Shown here: positions 1 to 7,275 of the stretch, one piece after another | Position numbering within the stretch: the stretch's first letter is position 1 | Layout: every line of letters starts with the position of its first letter | Program-made: the position numbers and the translations under genes | DNA from: Pseudomonadota bacterium | GTDB lineage: Bacteria > Pseudomonadota > Gammaproteobacteria > Burkholderiales > Burkholderiaceae | DNA length: 64,000 nt | Assembly (NCBI GenBank): GCA_023441105.1 | Contig: JAEZQX010000168.1 | Coordinates: forward strand, 1-64,000 | Direction of reading: 5' to 3' | Notes under the pieces: model-generated | The model's input: only the letters and a program-made list of their open reading frames with translations | What the model was told of the DNA's origin: nothing | The model's database searches: none

Positions 1-2
1 AC

Positions 3-824
3 CTGAACGTGTTCGACAACATCGCGTTCCCGCTGCGCGCCCGCAAAACCCCGGAGGACCAGATCCGGACGCGCGTGAAGGAGGCGCTGGAGCTGGTGCG
101 CCTGGAGCGCTTCGCCGATCGCTTTTCGCGCCAGTTGTCCGGCGGCCAGCAGCAGCGGGTGGCCATCGCGCGCGCCATCGTCTTCCACCCGAGTGTCGTG
201 CTGATGGACGAGCCGCTCGGCGCGCTGGACAAGAACCTGCGCTACCAGATGCAGGTGGAGATCAAGGAGATCCAGCAGCGCCTCGGCATGACGGTCGTCT
301 ACGTGACGCACGACCAGGAGGAGGCGATGAACCTGTCGGACCGGATCGCGATCATGAACAGCGGCCGGGTGGAGCAGGTCGGGCGGCCGGTCGAGATCTA
401 CAACAGCCCCGCGAGCAGGTTCATCGCCCGCTTCCTCGGGGAGGCCAACCTCATCGAAGGCACGGTGGAGACGGTCGGGGACGGCCAGGCAACGCTACGC
501 ACCGCCGCGGGCGTGCAGCTCCATGCCAGAGCGCACGATGACGTGACGGCGGGCGCGCGGGCCAGCCTGTTCGTCCGGCCGGAGCGGGTGGTGATTGCGC
601 CTTCGCGCGGCGAAGCCGGCGATGACCCGGCGTTGAATCGCGTCGACGGGCACCTGGCGGACACGTCGTTCCTCGGGAACATCCTGCGCCATGCCGTCGA
701 GATCGCGCCGGGCGTCCGGATCACGGTCGATGTCCAGAACGCGAGCGGCGGATTCGATCATACCGGCGACCAGCTCGTCCGCCTGTCGTGGCGGCCGGCT
801 GACGGCGTGATCCTGCCGAGTTGA
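3..824 (+). CDS. potA: Polyamine-type ABC transporter ATP-binding protein (5' end cut by window)
   Basis: The reading frame is open to the window edge, so the true start and the Walker A motif lie outside. Visible parts are the signature LSGGQQQR (residues ~44-51 from the first in-frame GTG), Walker B ([12 protein letters not shown]), the H-loop (VTHDQEEA) and a C-terminal TOBE-type domain, the order seen in PotA/FbpC-like importer ATPases. It would energise the two permeases that follow directly (3-bp gap to the next start). The substrate is unknown; a polyamine, an amine-containing acid or a related small cation is inferred from the family and from the amine-oxidising genes downstream. The periplasmic binding protein is not in view and is probably just upstream. 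Confidence 0.9.
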   Translation: MNVFDNIAFPLRARKTPEDQIRTRVKEALELVRLERFADRFSRQLSGGQQQRVAIARAIVFHPSVVLMDEPLGALDKNLRYQMQVEIKEIQQRLGMTVVYVTHDQEEAMNLSDRIAIMNSGRVEQVGRPVEIYNSPASRFIARFLGEANLIEGTVETVGDGQATLRTAAGVQLHARAHDDVTAGARASLFVRPERVVIAPSRGEAGDDPALNRVDGHLADTSFLGNILRHAVEIAPGVRITVDVQNASGGFDHTGDQLVRLSWRPADGVILPS

Positions 825-827
825 CCC

Positions 828-1676
828 ATGGAACAGGGCAGGGGCGCCTTGCGCGAGGGAACGGTGCTCATCATGCCGGCCGTGCTCCTCCTCGCGCTGG
901 TCTTCGTTGCCCCGCTCATCTGGTTCTTCGTCACGACCCTCGCCGACATCGGAACGCCGGCGGAGATCGTTTCGCATGCGTGGGCGGTCATCACGTCGAA
1001 GGCCGTGGTCACGGCGCTCGTGAACACCAACTGGATCTCGCTCCTGGTGACGCTGCTCGTCCTGCTGATCAGCTATCCGCTGGCGTACTACCTGGCCAAC
1101 AGCCGGGGCATGCGGTTCACGCTGGTGCTGTTCTGCATCGTGATGCCGTACTTCACCAGCGTCATCGTGCGTACCTACTCCTGGATGGTCCTGCTGGGAC
1201 GCAACGGCATCATCAACCAGTCGCTGTTGCAGCTCGGCGTGATCGACCAGCCCCTGGAGCTGCTGTACACCCAGACGGGCGTGCTGATCGGCATGGTTTA
1301 TGTGCTGCTGCCGTACATGGTGCTGACCCTGTTCGCCACCATGAAAGGGATCGACCCGAGCCTGATGCGGGCGGCGCGTGGCTTGGGCGCGAGCGGGTTC
1401 TACGCTTTCACCCGGATTTATTTCCCGCTGAGCCTGCACGGTGTCGTCTCCGGCTCGCTCATCGTCTTCATCCTCTCGATCGGCTTCTTCATCACGCCTG
1501 CCCTGATGGGCGGCCCGACGGACGTGATGATCGCGATGCTCATCGAACGGTCGGTCGAGATCCTTTTCGACTGGACCAGCGCGGCGATCATGTCGCTGAT
1601 GCTGCTCGCTGCCACCCTGGTGCTGTACGCGATCTACTATCGGCTCACCGACGTGCGCCGGATGATGGGAGCCTGA
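828..1676 (+). CDS. Polyamine-type ABC transporter permease (PotB-like)
   Basis: A 282-residue integral membrane protein with about six hydrophobic segments, beginning after a short N-terminal stretch. The cytoplasmic EAA-type loop is recognisable near residues 180-195 (MRAARGLGASGFYAFTRIYF), the site where the ATPase docks. ATG is 3 bp after the ATPase stop, and a second permease starts 3 bp after this gene, so translation is probably coupled. Length and position match the first permease of spermidine/putrescine-type importers. The substrate is not shown by the sequence. Confidence 0.9.
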   Translation: MEQGRGALREGTVLIMPAVLLLALVFVAPLIWFFVTTLADIGTPAEIVSHAWAVITSKAVVTALVNTNWISLLVTLLVLLISYPLAYYLANSRGMRFTLVLFCIVMPYFTSVIVRTYSWMVLLGRNGIINQSLLQLGVIDQPLELLYTQTGVLIGMVYVLLPYMVLTLFATMKGIDPSLMRAARGLGASGFYAFTRIYFPLSLHGVVSGSLIVFILSIGFFITPALMGGPTDVMIAMLIERSVEILFDWTSAAIMSLMLLAATLVLYAIYYRLTDVRRMMGA

Positions 1677-1679
1677 AGG

Positions 1680-2483
1680 GTGAGCGATACCGGTATGCGC
1701 GGGCTGTCCTTCTACGTCACCGTTGCCTGCCTGGTACTGATCGTCCCGATCGCGATCCTCATCATCCTGGCATTCGGCGACCAGGGCTATCTCCGGTTTC
1801 CGCCGGGATCCTACTCCCTGCGCTGGTTCGAGAGCTTCTTTGGAAACTCGCGCTGGCGCAGCGCCCTGTGGTCGAGCGTGGTGATCGCGCTCATCGCGTG
1901 CGCAGTCGCCACGGTGCTGGGCTTCTTCGCAGCGTACGCCTTCGTGCGGGGCGACATGCGGGCGAAGAAGCTCCTGCTGTCGTTCATGCTCCTGCCGATC
2001 ATCATCCCGCACGTGATCACTGCGATCGCGATGTATTTCGTGTCCGGCCCTCTCGGCCTGGTGGGCAATGTCGTCTGGATCGGCATCTGCCACGCGACGA
2101 TCGCCCTGCCGATCGTGCTGCTGATCCTGCTGTCTTCGTTGCAGGGTGTCGACGTGAACCTGGAGCGGGCAGCGCTCAGCCTCGGCAGCAGCCGGTTGGG
2201 CGTATTCACCAAGGTCGTCGTGCCGATCGCCTTCCCGGGTATCCTCTCGGCGGCCCTCTTCGCCTTCCTGGCTTCGTTCGACGAGCTGATCATCTCGCTT
2301 TTTCTCGCCGGGGTGCGCTCGGAGACACTGCCGGTACGGATCTGGAACAGCCTGCACCTGCAAGTGGAGCCGGTCATCGCCGCGGTGAGCGCGTTCCTGA
2401 TCGCCGTGACCGGCGTCATCCTCCTGATGGATGCCTACATGCGGCAGTTGCGGCGCCGTTCTGCTGCTTCACCCGCAGGATGA
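1680..2483 (+). CDS. Polyamine-type ABC transporter permease (PotC-like)
   Basis: A 267-residue inner-membrane permease with about six transmembrane segments. The EAA loop lies near residues 160-180 (LERAALSLGSSRLGVFTKVV). The start is a GTG at 1680, 3 bp after the previous stop. With the preceding two genes it forms the membrane part of one importer. It ends 7 bp before the M24-family gene, which supports a single transcript running through the catabolic genes to 5303. Confidence 0.9.
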   Translation: MSDTGMRGLSFYVTVACLVLIVPIAILIILAFGDQGYLRFPPGSYSLRWFESFFGNSRWRSALWSSVVIALIACAVATVLGFFAAYAFVRGDMRAKKLLLSFMLLPIIIPHVITAIAMYFVSGPLGLVGNVVWIGICHATIALPIVLLILLSSLQGVDVNLERAALSLGSSRLGVFTKVVVPIAFPGILSAALFAFLASFDELIISLFLAGVRSETLPVRIWNSLHLQVEPVIAAVSAFLIAVTGVILLMDAYMRQLRRRSAASPAG

Positions 2484-2490
2484 GACGGGC

Positions 2491-3639
2491 GTGAGCATGC
2501 TGAGTCGCGGGCATCCGCACTTCGAGCCGGCCGAGTTCAGCGGCCGGATCGACGCTTTGCGCCATCGCATGCGCAAGGCCGGGGTGGACGTCGCCCTCTT
2601 CGACGAGATCGAGGCGATGACCTGGCTGTCCGGCTTCGGGAACACCGAGAACCGCTGGCGCTGCGTCGGCGTACCGCTCGAAGGCGAGCCGTTCTTCCTG
2701 ATCCGTGCGCTCGATGCGAATCCGTGCCGCCAACGGAGTTGGATCACGGACGTCCCCACCTTTTGCGACTGGGAAGATCCGATGGTCGTGCTCGCAGCCG
2801 CGCTGGATCGAAGGAGTCTGCGCCGCGCGACGATCGGACTGGACTTCGGTTCCTACGGCATGCCGCTTTCCCGATTCGCTCGCATGAAGGAAGCCTTGCC
2901 CGAGGCGCATTTCATCGATCTGGGCAATGCGGTGTGGGAGCTTCGGCTGAGCAAGTCGCCGGCCGAGTTGGAGCTCCTCAGGCAGGCGGCCCGTGTCGCG
3001 GACCAGGCCATGATCTGCGCCGCCAAGGCCTGTGTGCGAGGCGCCACCCAACGCGATGCGGCCAAGGCGGCCATGGTCGCATTCGTGGAGCTCGGGGCGG
3101 ACCCCGGTCCGCCCGGCCCGATCTCCGCCGGCCGCGGATGGGACTTCCTGCACGGGCATTCGGACGATACGCCGCTGGCCGAGGGCGATGTCGTTCACAT
3201 CGAGCTGACGCCCAGGGTCGGCGGCTACAGCGCGCGCCTGATGCGCTGCGCGGTGGTGGGATCGCCTCCCGACGGGCTGGAAGCTGCAGCGGTGCTGCTT
3301 CGCGAGCTGCAGGACCGGCAGATCGCGGCGATGCGGCCGGGCGCCGTCGCGGAGGAGGTCGACGCGATCCTGCGCGAGGGATTGATTGCCTCGGGCCTGC
3401 GTCCGTCCTTCGACAACATCAGCGGCTATACCCTCGGCTTCTATGCGAGCGCCGGCCCGCGGACCAGCGACTTCACCCGCATCTTCCATCCGGGCGCCCG
3501 TTGGCGGCTCGAGCCGCGGATGGTGTTTCACATGTATGCCTCCGCCCAGGGGGCATCGCTGAGCGAAACCGTTCTTGTCACGGAGCAGGGTCCGGAGCGC
3601 CTCACGCAGCTGCCCCGCACCCTGTTCGTCAATCACTGA
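2491..3639 (+). CDS. M24-family 'pita-bread' protein lacking metal ligands (creatinase/ectoine-hydrolase-like)
   Basis: About 382 residues from GTG 2491; an ATG two codons later is an alternative, and an open frame reaches back to 2431 inside the permease gene. The N-terminal third is creatinase-like and the C-terminal part is the M24 fold. By eye, all five usual metal ligands are replaced. The first Asp is Glu (VVHIELTPR), the second Asp is lost (GYSARLMRC), the GHG histidine is Tyr (GYTLGF), the EPGM glutamate is Tyr (LEPRMVFHMY) and the last Glu is Ser (LSETVLVT). Metal-free relatives include creatinase and ectoine hydrolase, but the creatinase catalytic Glu positions are also not evident. 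With an FAD amine dehydrogenase and RidA downstream, hydrolysis of an imported amidine or N-substituted amino acid is a fair guess. The exact reaction is unknown. Confidence 0.75.
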   Translation: MSMLSRGHPHFEPAEFSGRIDALRHRMRKAGVDVALFDEIEAMTWLSGFGNTENRWRCVGVPLEGEPFFLIRALDANPCRQRSWITDVPTFCDWEDPMVVLAAALDRRSLRRATIGLDFGSYGMPLSRFARMKEALPEAHFIDLGNAVWELRLSKSPAELELLRQAARVADQAMICAAKACVRGATQRDAAKAAMVAFVELGADPGPPGPISAGRGWDFLHGHSDDTPLAEGDVVHIELTPRVGGYSARLMRCAVVGSPPDGLEAAAVLLRELQDRQIAAMRPGAVAEEVDAILREGLIASGLRPSFDNISGYTLGFYASAGPRTSDFTRIFHPGARWRLEPRMVFHMYASAQGASLSETVLVTEQGPERLTQLPRTLFVNH

Positions 3640-3652
3640 GGAACCCCAGCCC

Positions 3653-4900
3653 ATGGACCCCACCAAACCCTCGACCATCGTGCTCGGCGCCGGGGTCGCT
3701 GGCCTGTCCGCGGCGCTCTACCTGCAGCGGTCCGGGCATGCCGTGACCGTCATCGATCCGCTGCCGCCGGCCGGGGGCACCTCCTATGGCAATTCCGGAT
3801 TGATCAGCAGCGATACGGCCGTGCCGATTGCGCTCCCCGGGATGCTGAGGAAGGTTCCCGGTTGGCTGGCCAGCAGCGAAGGGCCATTGACCATAAGGCG
3901 CGCCTACCTTCCCCGCCTGGTGCCCTGGCTGATGAGGTGGGTGGATGCAAGCCGCATGGCTCGCGTGCTCCGGATCTCGGACGCGATGCGCGCCTTGCAC
4001 AAGGACTCCCTGGATTGCTGGCGCGAGCTGCTGGGGTCGGAGCATTTCTCCGACCTCATCAAGACCGTCGGTCAGATCCGCATCTGGGAGGGCGAAGGCG
4101 CCGAATCCCAGATCGAGCTGGCCGTCGCGAAGCGCCATGGCATCCGCGCGGAGCCGCTGGATGCCGATGCCTTGCGGCAGATCTACCCGGAGATCTCGCC
4201 CGGCGTGAGCCATGGCCTGCTAATCCCGGGCAATGCGTTCACAGTCAGCCCCCAGCGATTGGTGCGGACGCTCGGCAGGCTTTTCGTCGATGCCGGCGGA
4301 GACATCATTGCGGAACGGGCATTGAAGGTGATTCCCCGCGGTGGCGCCGACGGCTTCCTCGTCATGACCAACATCGCCAACCACACCGCCAAACGCATCG
4401 TGCTGGCGACGGGTGCCTGGACCCGGGAGCTGCTGGATCCGCTCGGCATCAAGGTGCCGCTGGAAACGGAGCGGGGTTACCACGCGATGATGCCAGCGCC
4501 GAACATCACGCTGAAGATTCCGATGTCGATCAAGAACCGGGGCTTCGGGCTGACGTCCATGGAAGAGGGCCTGCGCGCCGGCGGCACCGTCGAGTTCGGC
4601 GGCTTGCAGGCCGAGCCGGACGAGCGACGGGCGATGCTGCTGGTGACCCATGCCAAGCGCATCTTCCCCACCCTGCAGACCGATGAGCCGCGCTACTGGA
4701 TGGGCCACCGGCCATCGACGCCGGACAGTTTGCCGGTCCTCGGAGAGGTGCCGGGCCGCAGCGGACTCTACCTCGCTTTCGGCCACGGCCACTTCGGCAT
4801 GACCGGCGGCCCGCCCAGCGGTCGCCTGGTGTCCCAGCTGATCAACGGCCAGCAGCCGAGCATCGATCCGGCCCCCTACGCCTGTACCCGGTTCCAGTAA
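3653..4900 (+). CDS. FAD-dependent D-amino acid/amine dehydrogenase (DadA-like)
   Basis: A 415-residue DAO-fold oxidoreductase. The N-terminal Rossmann motif GAGVAGLSAALYL (residues ~12-24) binds FAD, followed by the DadA-like GGTSYGNSGLI segment near residues 43-53. The C-terminal FAD contact is GHGHFGMTGGP. I chose ATG 3653, 13 bp after the previous stop, over upstream codons because the FAD motif then sits at the usual distance from the N-terminus. It probably oxidises a D-amino acid or secondary amine to an imine that hydrolyses to a keto acid and ammonia. The next gene, RidA-like, would clear the imine or enamine intermediate. Confidence 0.85.
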   Translation: MDPTKPSTIVLGAGVAGLSAALYLQRSGHAVTVIDPLPPAGGTSYGNSGLISSDTAVPIALPGMLRKVPGWLASSEGPLTIRRAYLPRLVPWLMRWVDASRMARVLRISDAMRALHKDSLDCWRELLGSEHFSDLIKTVGQIRIWEGEGAESQIELAVAKRHGIRAEPLDADALRQIYPEISPGVSHGLLIPGNAFTVSPQRLVRTLGRLFVDAGGDIIAERALKVIPRGGADGFLVMTNIANHTAKRIVLATGAWTRELLDPLGIKVPLETERGYHAMMPAPNITLKIPMSIKNRGFGLTSMEEGLRAGGTVEFGGLQAEPDERRAMLLVTHAKRIFPTLQTDEPRYWMGHRPSTPDSLPVLGEVPGRSGLYLAFGHGHFGMTGGPPSGRLVSQLINGQQPSIDPAPYACTRFQ

Positions 4901-4922
4901 TCCGACATTCAAGGAGCAGCAC

Positions 4923-5303
4923 ATGGACATCCAACGCATCGGCCGCAACCCCGCCGGCGGCGACCAGCAACGGTCGCGGGCCAGCCAGATCTCCGTCCAC
5001 AACGGCACCGTCTACTTCGCCGCGACGCCGGACCGGCCGTTCGATCCCGGCGCGTCGGTCGGCGTGCAGACCCGGCAGATGCTCGCCCGGGTCGAGGAGC
5101 GACTGGCCCTGGCCGGCAGCGACAAGTCGCGGATCCTGATGGCGCATGTGATGCTCGCGGACATGCGCTACTTCGCGGAGATGAACGAGGTGTGGGACGC
5201 CTGGGTGGACCAGGACAGCCCGCCGGCACGGGCCTGCGGTGCCTGCGACCTGGGCAGCCCGGACATGAAGGTCGAGATCATCATCACGGCGACGGTGAAG
5301 TAG
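4923..5303 (+). CDS. RidA-family (YjgF/YER057c/UK114) enamine/imine deaminase-like protein
   Basis: 126 residues, the usual RidA length, with the fold's hallmarks: an N-terminal beta-strand (VHNGTVYFAATP), a central helix (QTRQMLARVEERLALAGSDKSRILM) and the conserved PxAR segment near residue 100 (PPARACGA) ending in VEIIITATV. RidA proteins hydrolyse reactive enamines and imines released by amino acid oxidases and PLP enzymes. Its place right after the FAD dehydrogenase fits that role. The preferred start is ATG 4923, with an AAGGAG ribosome-binding site about 7 bp upstream. It is the last gene of the first operon and converges on the iclR-type gene. Confidence 0.85.
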   Translation: MDIQRIGRNPAGGDQQRSRASQISVHNGTVYFAATPDRPFDPGASVGVQTRQMLARVEERLALAGSDKSRILMAHVMLADMRYFAEMNEVWDAWVDQDSPPARACGACDLGSPDMKVEIIITATVK

Positions 5304-5532
5304 CCGGCGGGGGAGGTCTGCTCGCGGGCGCAGGTAGCCACCCTATCTGCGGTCGGTATCGTTTCCGTGCACCGATTCCCGGGTGCAGTCGCGTCCCACG
5401 AGCCCGCGCTGTTCGGCTTCGGCACCGAGCCGACGCTCCAGGAGCTGAGCAGGTTCTTCTCGCCACCGTCGGATGGTCGCGCTTGCCGAAGGGTTCCGTA
5501 TCGGTCGAGAGCGGCAGGGCCGTCTACGAGCG

Positions 5533-6303
5533 TTACCCCTTCCCACGCTCGATCGTCCCCACTCGAGCAGCGACGGCCTCCAGTTCCCTGCGCAGCAATC
5601 CCACCCTTTCACCTTCGATCCGCGAGGAGATCGCAGCCACGCTAAGCCCCAGGTAGGGCACCCCACCGGTGCAGGGCACGGCAACCCCGATCCCGGTCAC
5701 GCCCTGCGTAATCGTGCCTTCGCTAAGGGCCATACCGCGCCGTTGTGTCTGCTGGACCCGCTCCCGAAGCCGCTCGATCGTCAGTCCATACTGACGCAGC
5801 GCCCGTCGGTTGCGCTGTAGTGCGTGCTCCGCCTGATCGATTGGCAATGCCGCCATCAGCGCCAGGCCGGCTGCCCCAAGCCCCAGTGGCCGCCGTGCCC
5901 CGAGCTCGAACGTACGGGTTCGGATAGGGAATCCCCCTTCCTCGAACGCGATGCAGACGGCTTCGAACCCGCTTCGCATGACCAGGTAGACGGTATCGCC
6001 GGTGGCGACGGCGAGCTCGCGAAGCCTCGGCCGAATGCGCTCGAGCCGCTGTACCGGGCTCGGTGCAGCCAGTCCAAGCTCATAGATCGCAGCGCCGAGC
6101 CGATAGCGTTTGGTGTCCTCATCCTGCTCGAGGAAGTTCTCCGAACAGAGACTTTGCAGGAAACGGTGGACGGTCGGCCTTGCCAGCCCCGATGCTTCCG
6201 CGAGGTCGAGAAGCCGCGCGCCTCCATGTCCGTACCGGGAGACCAGCCGCAGCAGTTCTGCTGCCCGTTCGACCGATTGCACCCCGCCGGCGTGCTCTTC
6301 CAT
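5533..6303 (-). CDS. IclR-family transcriptional regulator
   Basis: 256 residues. A winged helix-turn-helix lies at about residues 8-65 (AELLRLVSRYG ... SGLARPTVHRFLQSL) and the IclR effector domain at about 75-250. Proteins of this family bind small acids and usually control the adjacent operon. The gene is divergent from the crotonase-headed operon, with a 162-bp shared control region, so that operon is its likely target. It converges on the RidA gene with 229 bp between them; in that gap I see no gene or clear terminator. Confidence 0.9.
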   Translation of the reverse strand: MEEHAGGVQSVERAAELLRLVSRYGHGGARLLDLAEASGLARPTVHRFLQSLCSENFLEQDEDTKRYRLGAAIYELGLAAPSPVQRLERIRPRLRELAVATGDTVYLVMRSGFEAVCIAFEEGGFPIRTRTFELGARRPLGLGAAGLALMAALPIDQAEHALQRNRRALRQYGLTIERLRERVQQTQRRGMALSEGTITQGVTGIGVAVPCTGGVPYLGLSVAAISSRIEGERVGLLRRELEAVAARVGTIERGKG

Positions 6304-6324
6304 TCAGGCCCTCCCAGCCGCTAC

Positions 6325-6339
6325 GGAACTGCCAATTCC
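6325..6339. promoter_or_regulatory. Possible IclR operator (GGAA-N7-TTCC)
   Basis: In the divergent region between the iclR-type gene and the crotonase gene, GGAA and TTCC form a small inverted repeat around ctgccaa. This resembles the GGAA/TTCC half-sites of known IclR operators. A second, longer-spaced inverted repeat (GGCTCTC at 6367-6373 and GAGAGCC at 6393-6399) lies nearer the crotonase start. Both are short, and neither is proven. Confidence 0.35.
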
Positions 6340-6465
6340 ACATACCGGACTCCCGAGCCCGATTGCGGCTCTCGCCAACTATTCTATCGATCGAGAGCCT
6401 GCGTGAGGCTGAATAGCCCGTCTGTCAGCAAGCAACTGACCAAGAAGTCCATTAAGTGGAATCAC

Positions 6466-7275
6466 ATGACTGAAGCTGCTTTCGAACACATCCTCGTCGA
6501 GCGTCTCGGGCCGGTGCTCCGGGTGTCGCACAACCGTCCGGAGGTGCGCAACGCCGAAGGCCGTCGTCTGCTGGAGGAACTGAACCAGGCTTTGCGCGCC
6601 GCCGAGGCTGACGATCAGGTCAGGGTAGTCATCATCGCGGGCAAGGGTGACCATTTCTCGGCTGGGCACGACCTGAAGGAGGCCCAGAGGGAACGGCCTT
6701 CGCTCACGGTGGAGCAGCGCTGGGAATACGAGGAGGAGCACTTCTACCAATACTGCCTGAACATCCTCGACCTGAAGAAGCCGACCATCGCGCAGGTTCA
6801 GGGCGCCTGCATTGCCGGCGGCCTGATGGTGGCCAACATGTGCGACCTGATCGTTGCTGCCGACGACGCCTTTTTCTCGGATCCGGTCGCCCACTCGCTC
6901 GGGACCGCTGCAGTCGAAGTGCTGATCCATCCCTGGGTGCTGGGAATGCGCAAGGCCAAGGAGGTCCTCTTTACTGGCCGTCGCTTCGGCGCCCAGGAGG
7001 CGCTCGAGGCGGGGATGGTCAACCGGGTGGTTGCCCGGTCTCAGCTCGAGCAGGAAACGCTGGACCTGGCGATGACCATCGCCGCGGCCCCGCCCTTCGG
7101 GCTGCGGCTGCTCAAGCGTGCGCTGAATCGCACGTGGGACGCACAGGGCTTGAAGGTCGCCCTCAGCGCCCATTTCGATGGACACCAGCTTTCGCATGTG
7201 ACCCGGGAGTTCCAGGAAAATGCCGCCCGCGGACTGGCGAACGCGATCCAGACGGCAAAGGACGCGGCCAGATGA
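6466..7275 (+). CDS. Enoyl-CoA hydratase/isomerase (crotonase) family protein
   Basis: 269 residues from ATG 6466. The two oxyanion-hole segments are clear: HFSAGHDL (residues 63-70) and GACIAGGLMVANMCD (113-127). The two glutamates that drive hydration in classical enoyl-CoA hydratase appear to be replaced, by Met121 and Val141 in my alignment by eye. The exact reaction (hydratase, isomerase, hydrolase or ring-cleaving) therefore cannot be named. Its stop overlaps the start of the acyl-CoA synthetase gene (ATGA), so the two are translationally coupled and probably act on the same CoA thioester. Confidence 0.85.
   Translation: MTEAAFEHILVERLGPVLRVSHNRPEVRNAEGRRLLEELNQALRAAEADDQVRVVIIAGKGDHFSAGHDLKEAQRERPSLTVEQRWEYEEEHFYQYCLNILDLKKPTIAQVQGACIAGGLMVANMCDLIVAADDAFFSDPVAHSLGTAAVEVLIHPWVLGMRKAKEVLFTGRRFGAQEALEAGMVNRVVARSQLEQETLDLAMTIAAAPPFGLRLLKRALNRTWDAQGLKVALSAHFDGHQLSHVTREFQENAARGLANAIQTAKDAAR

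Noticed and set aside
495..2363. Long minus-strand open frame over the permease genes
   Set aside because: Its product is almost only Arg, Asp, Glu, His and Gln with no recognisable domain, and it runs antisense to clear ABC genes. It is a GC-bias shadow.
6840..7271. Upstream extension of the acyl-CoA synthetase frame
   Set aside because: It runs inside the crotonase gene in another frame, and the CoA-binding domain starts only after ATG 7272, which overlaps the crotonase stop.
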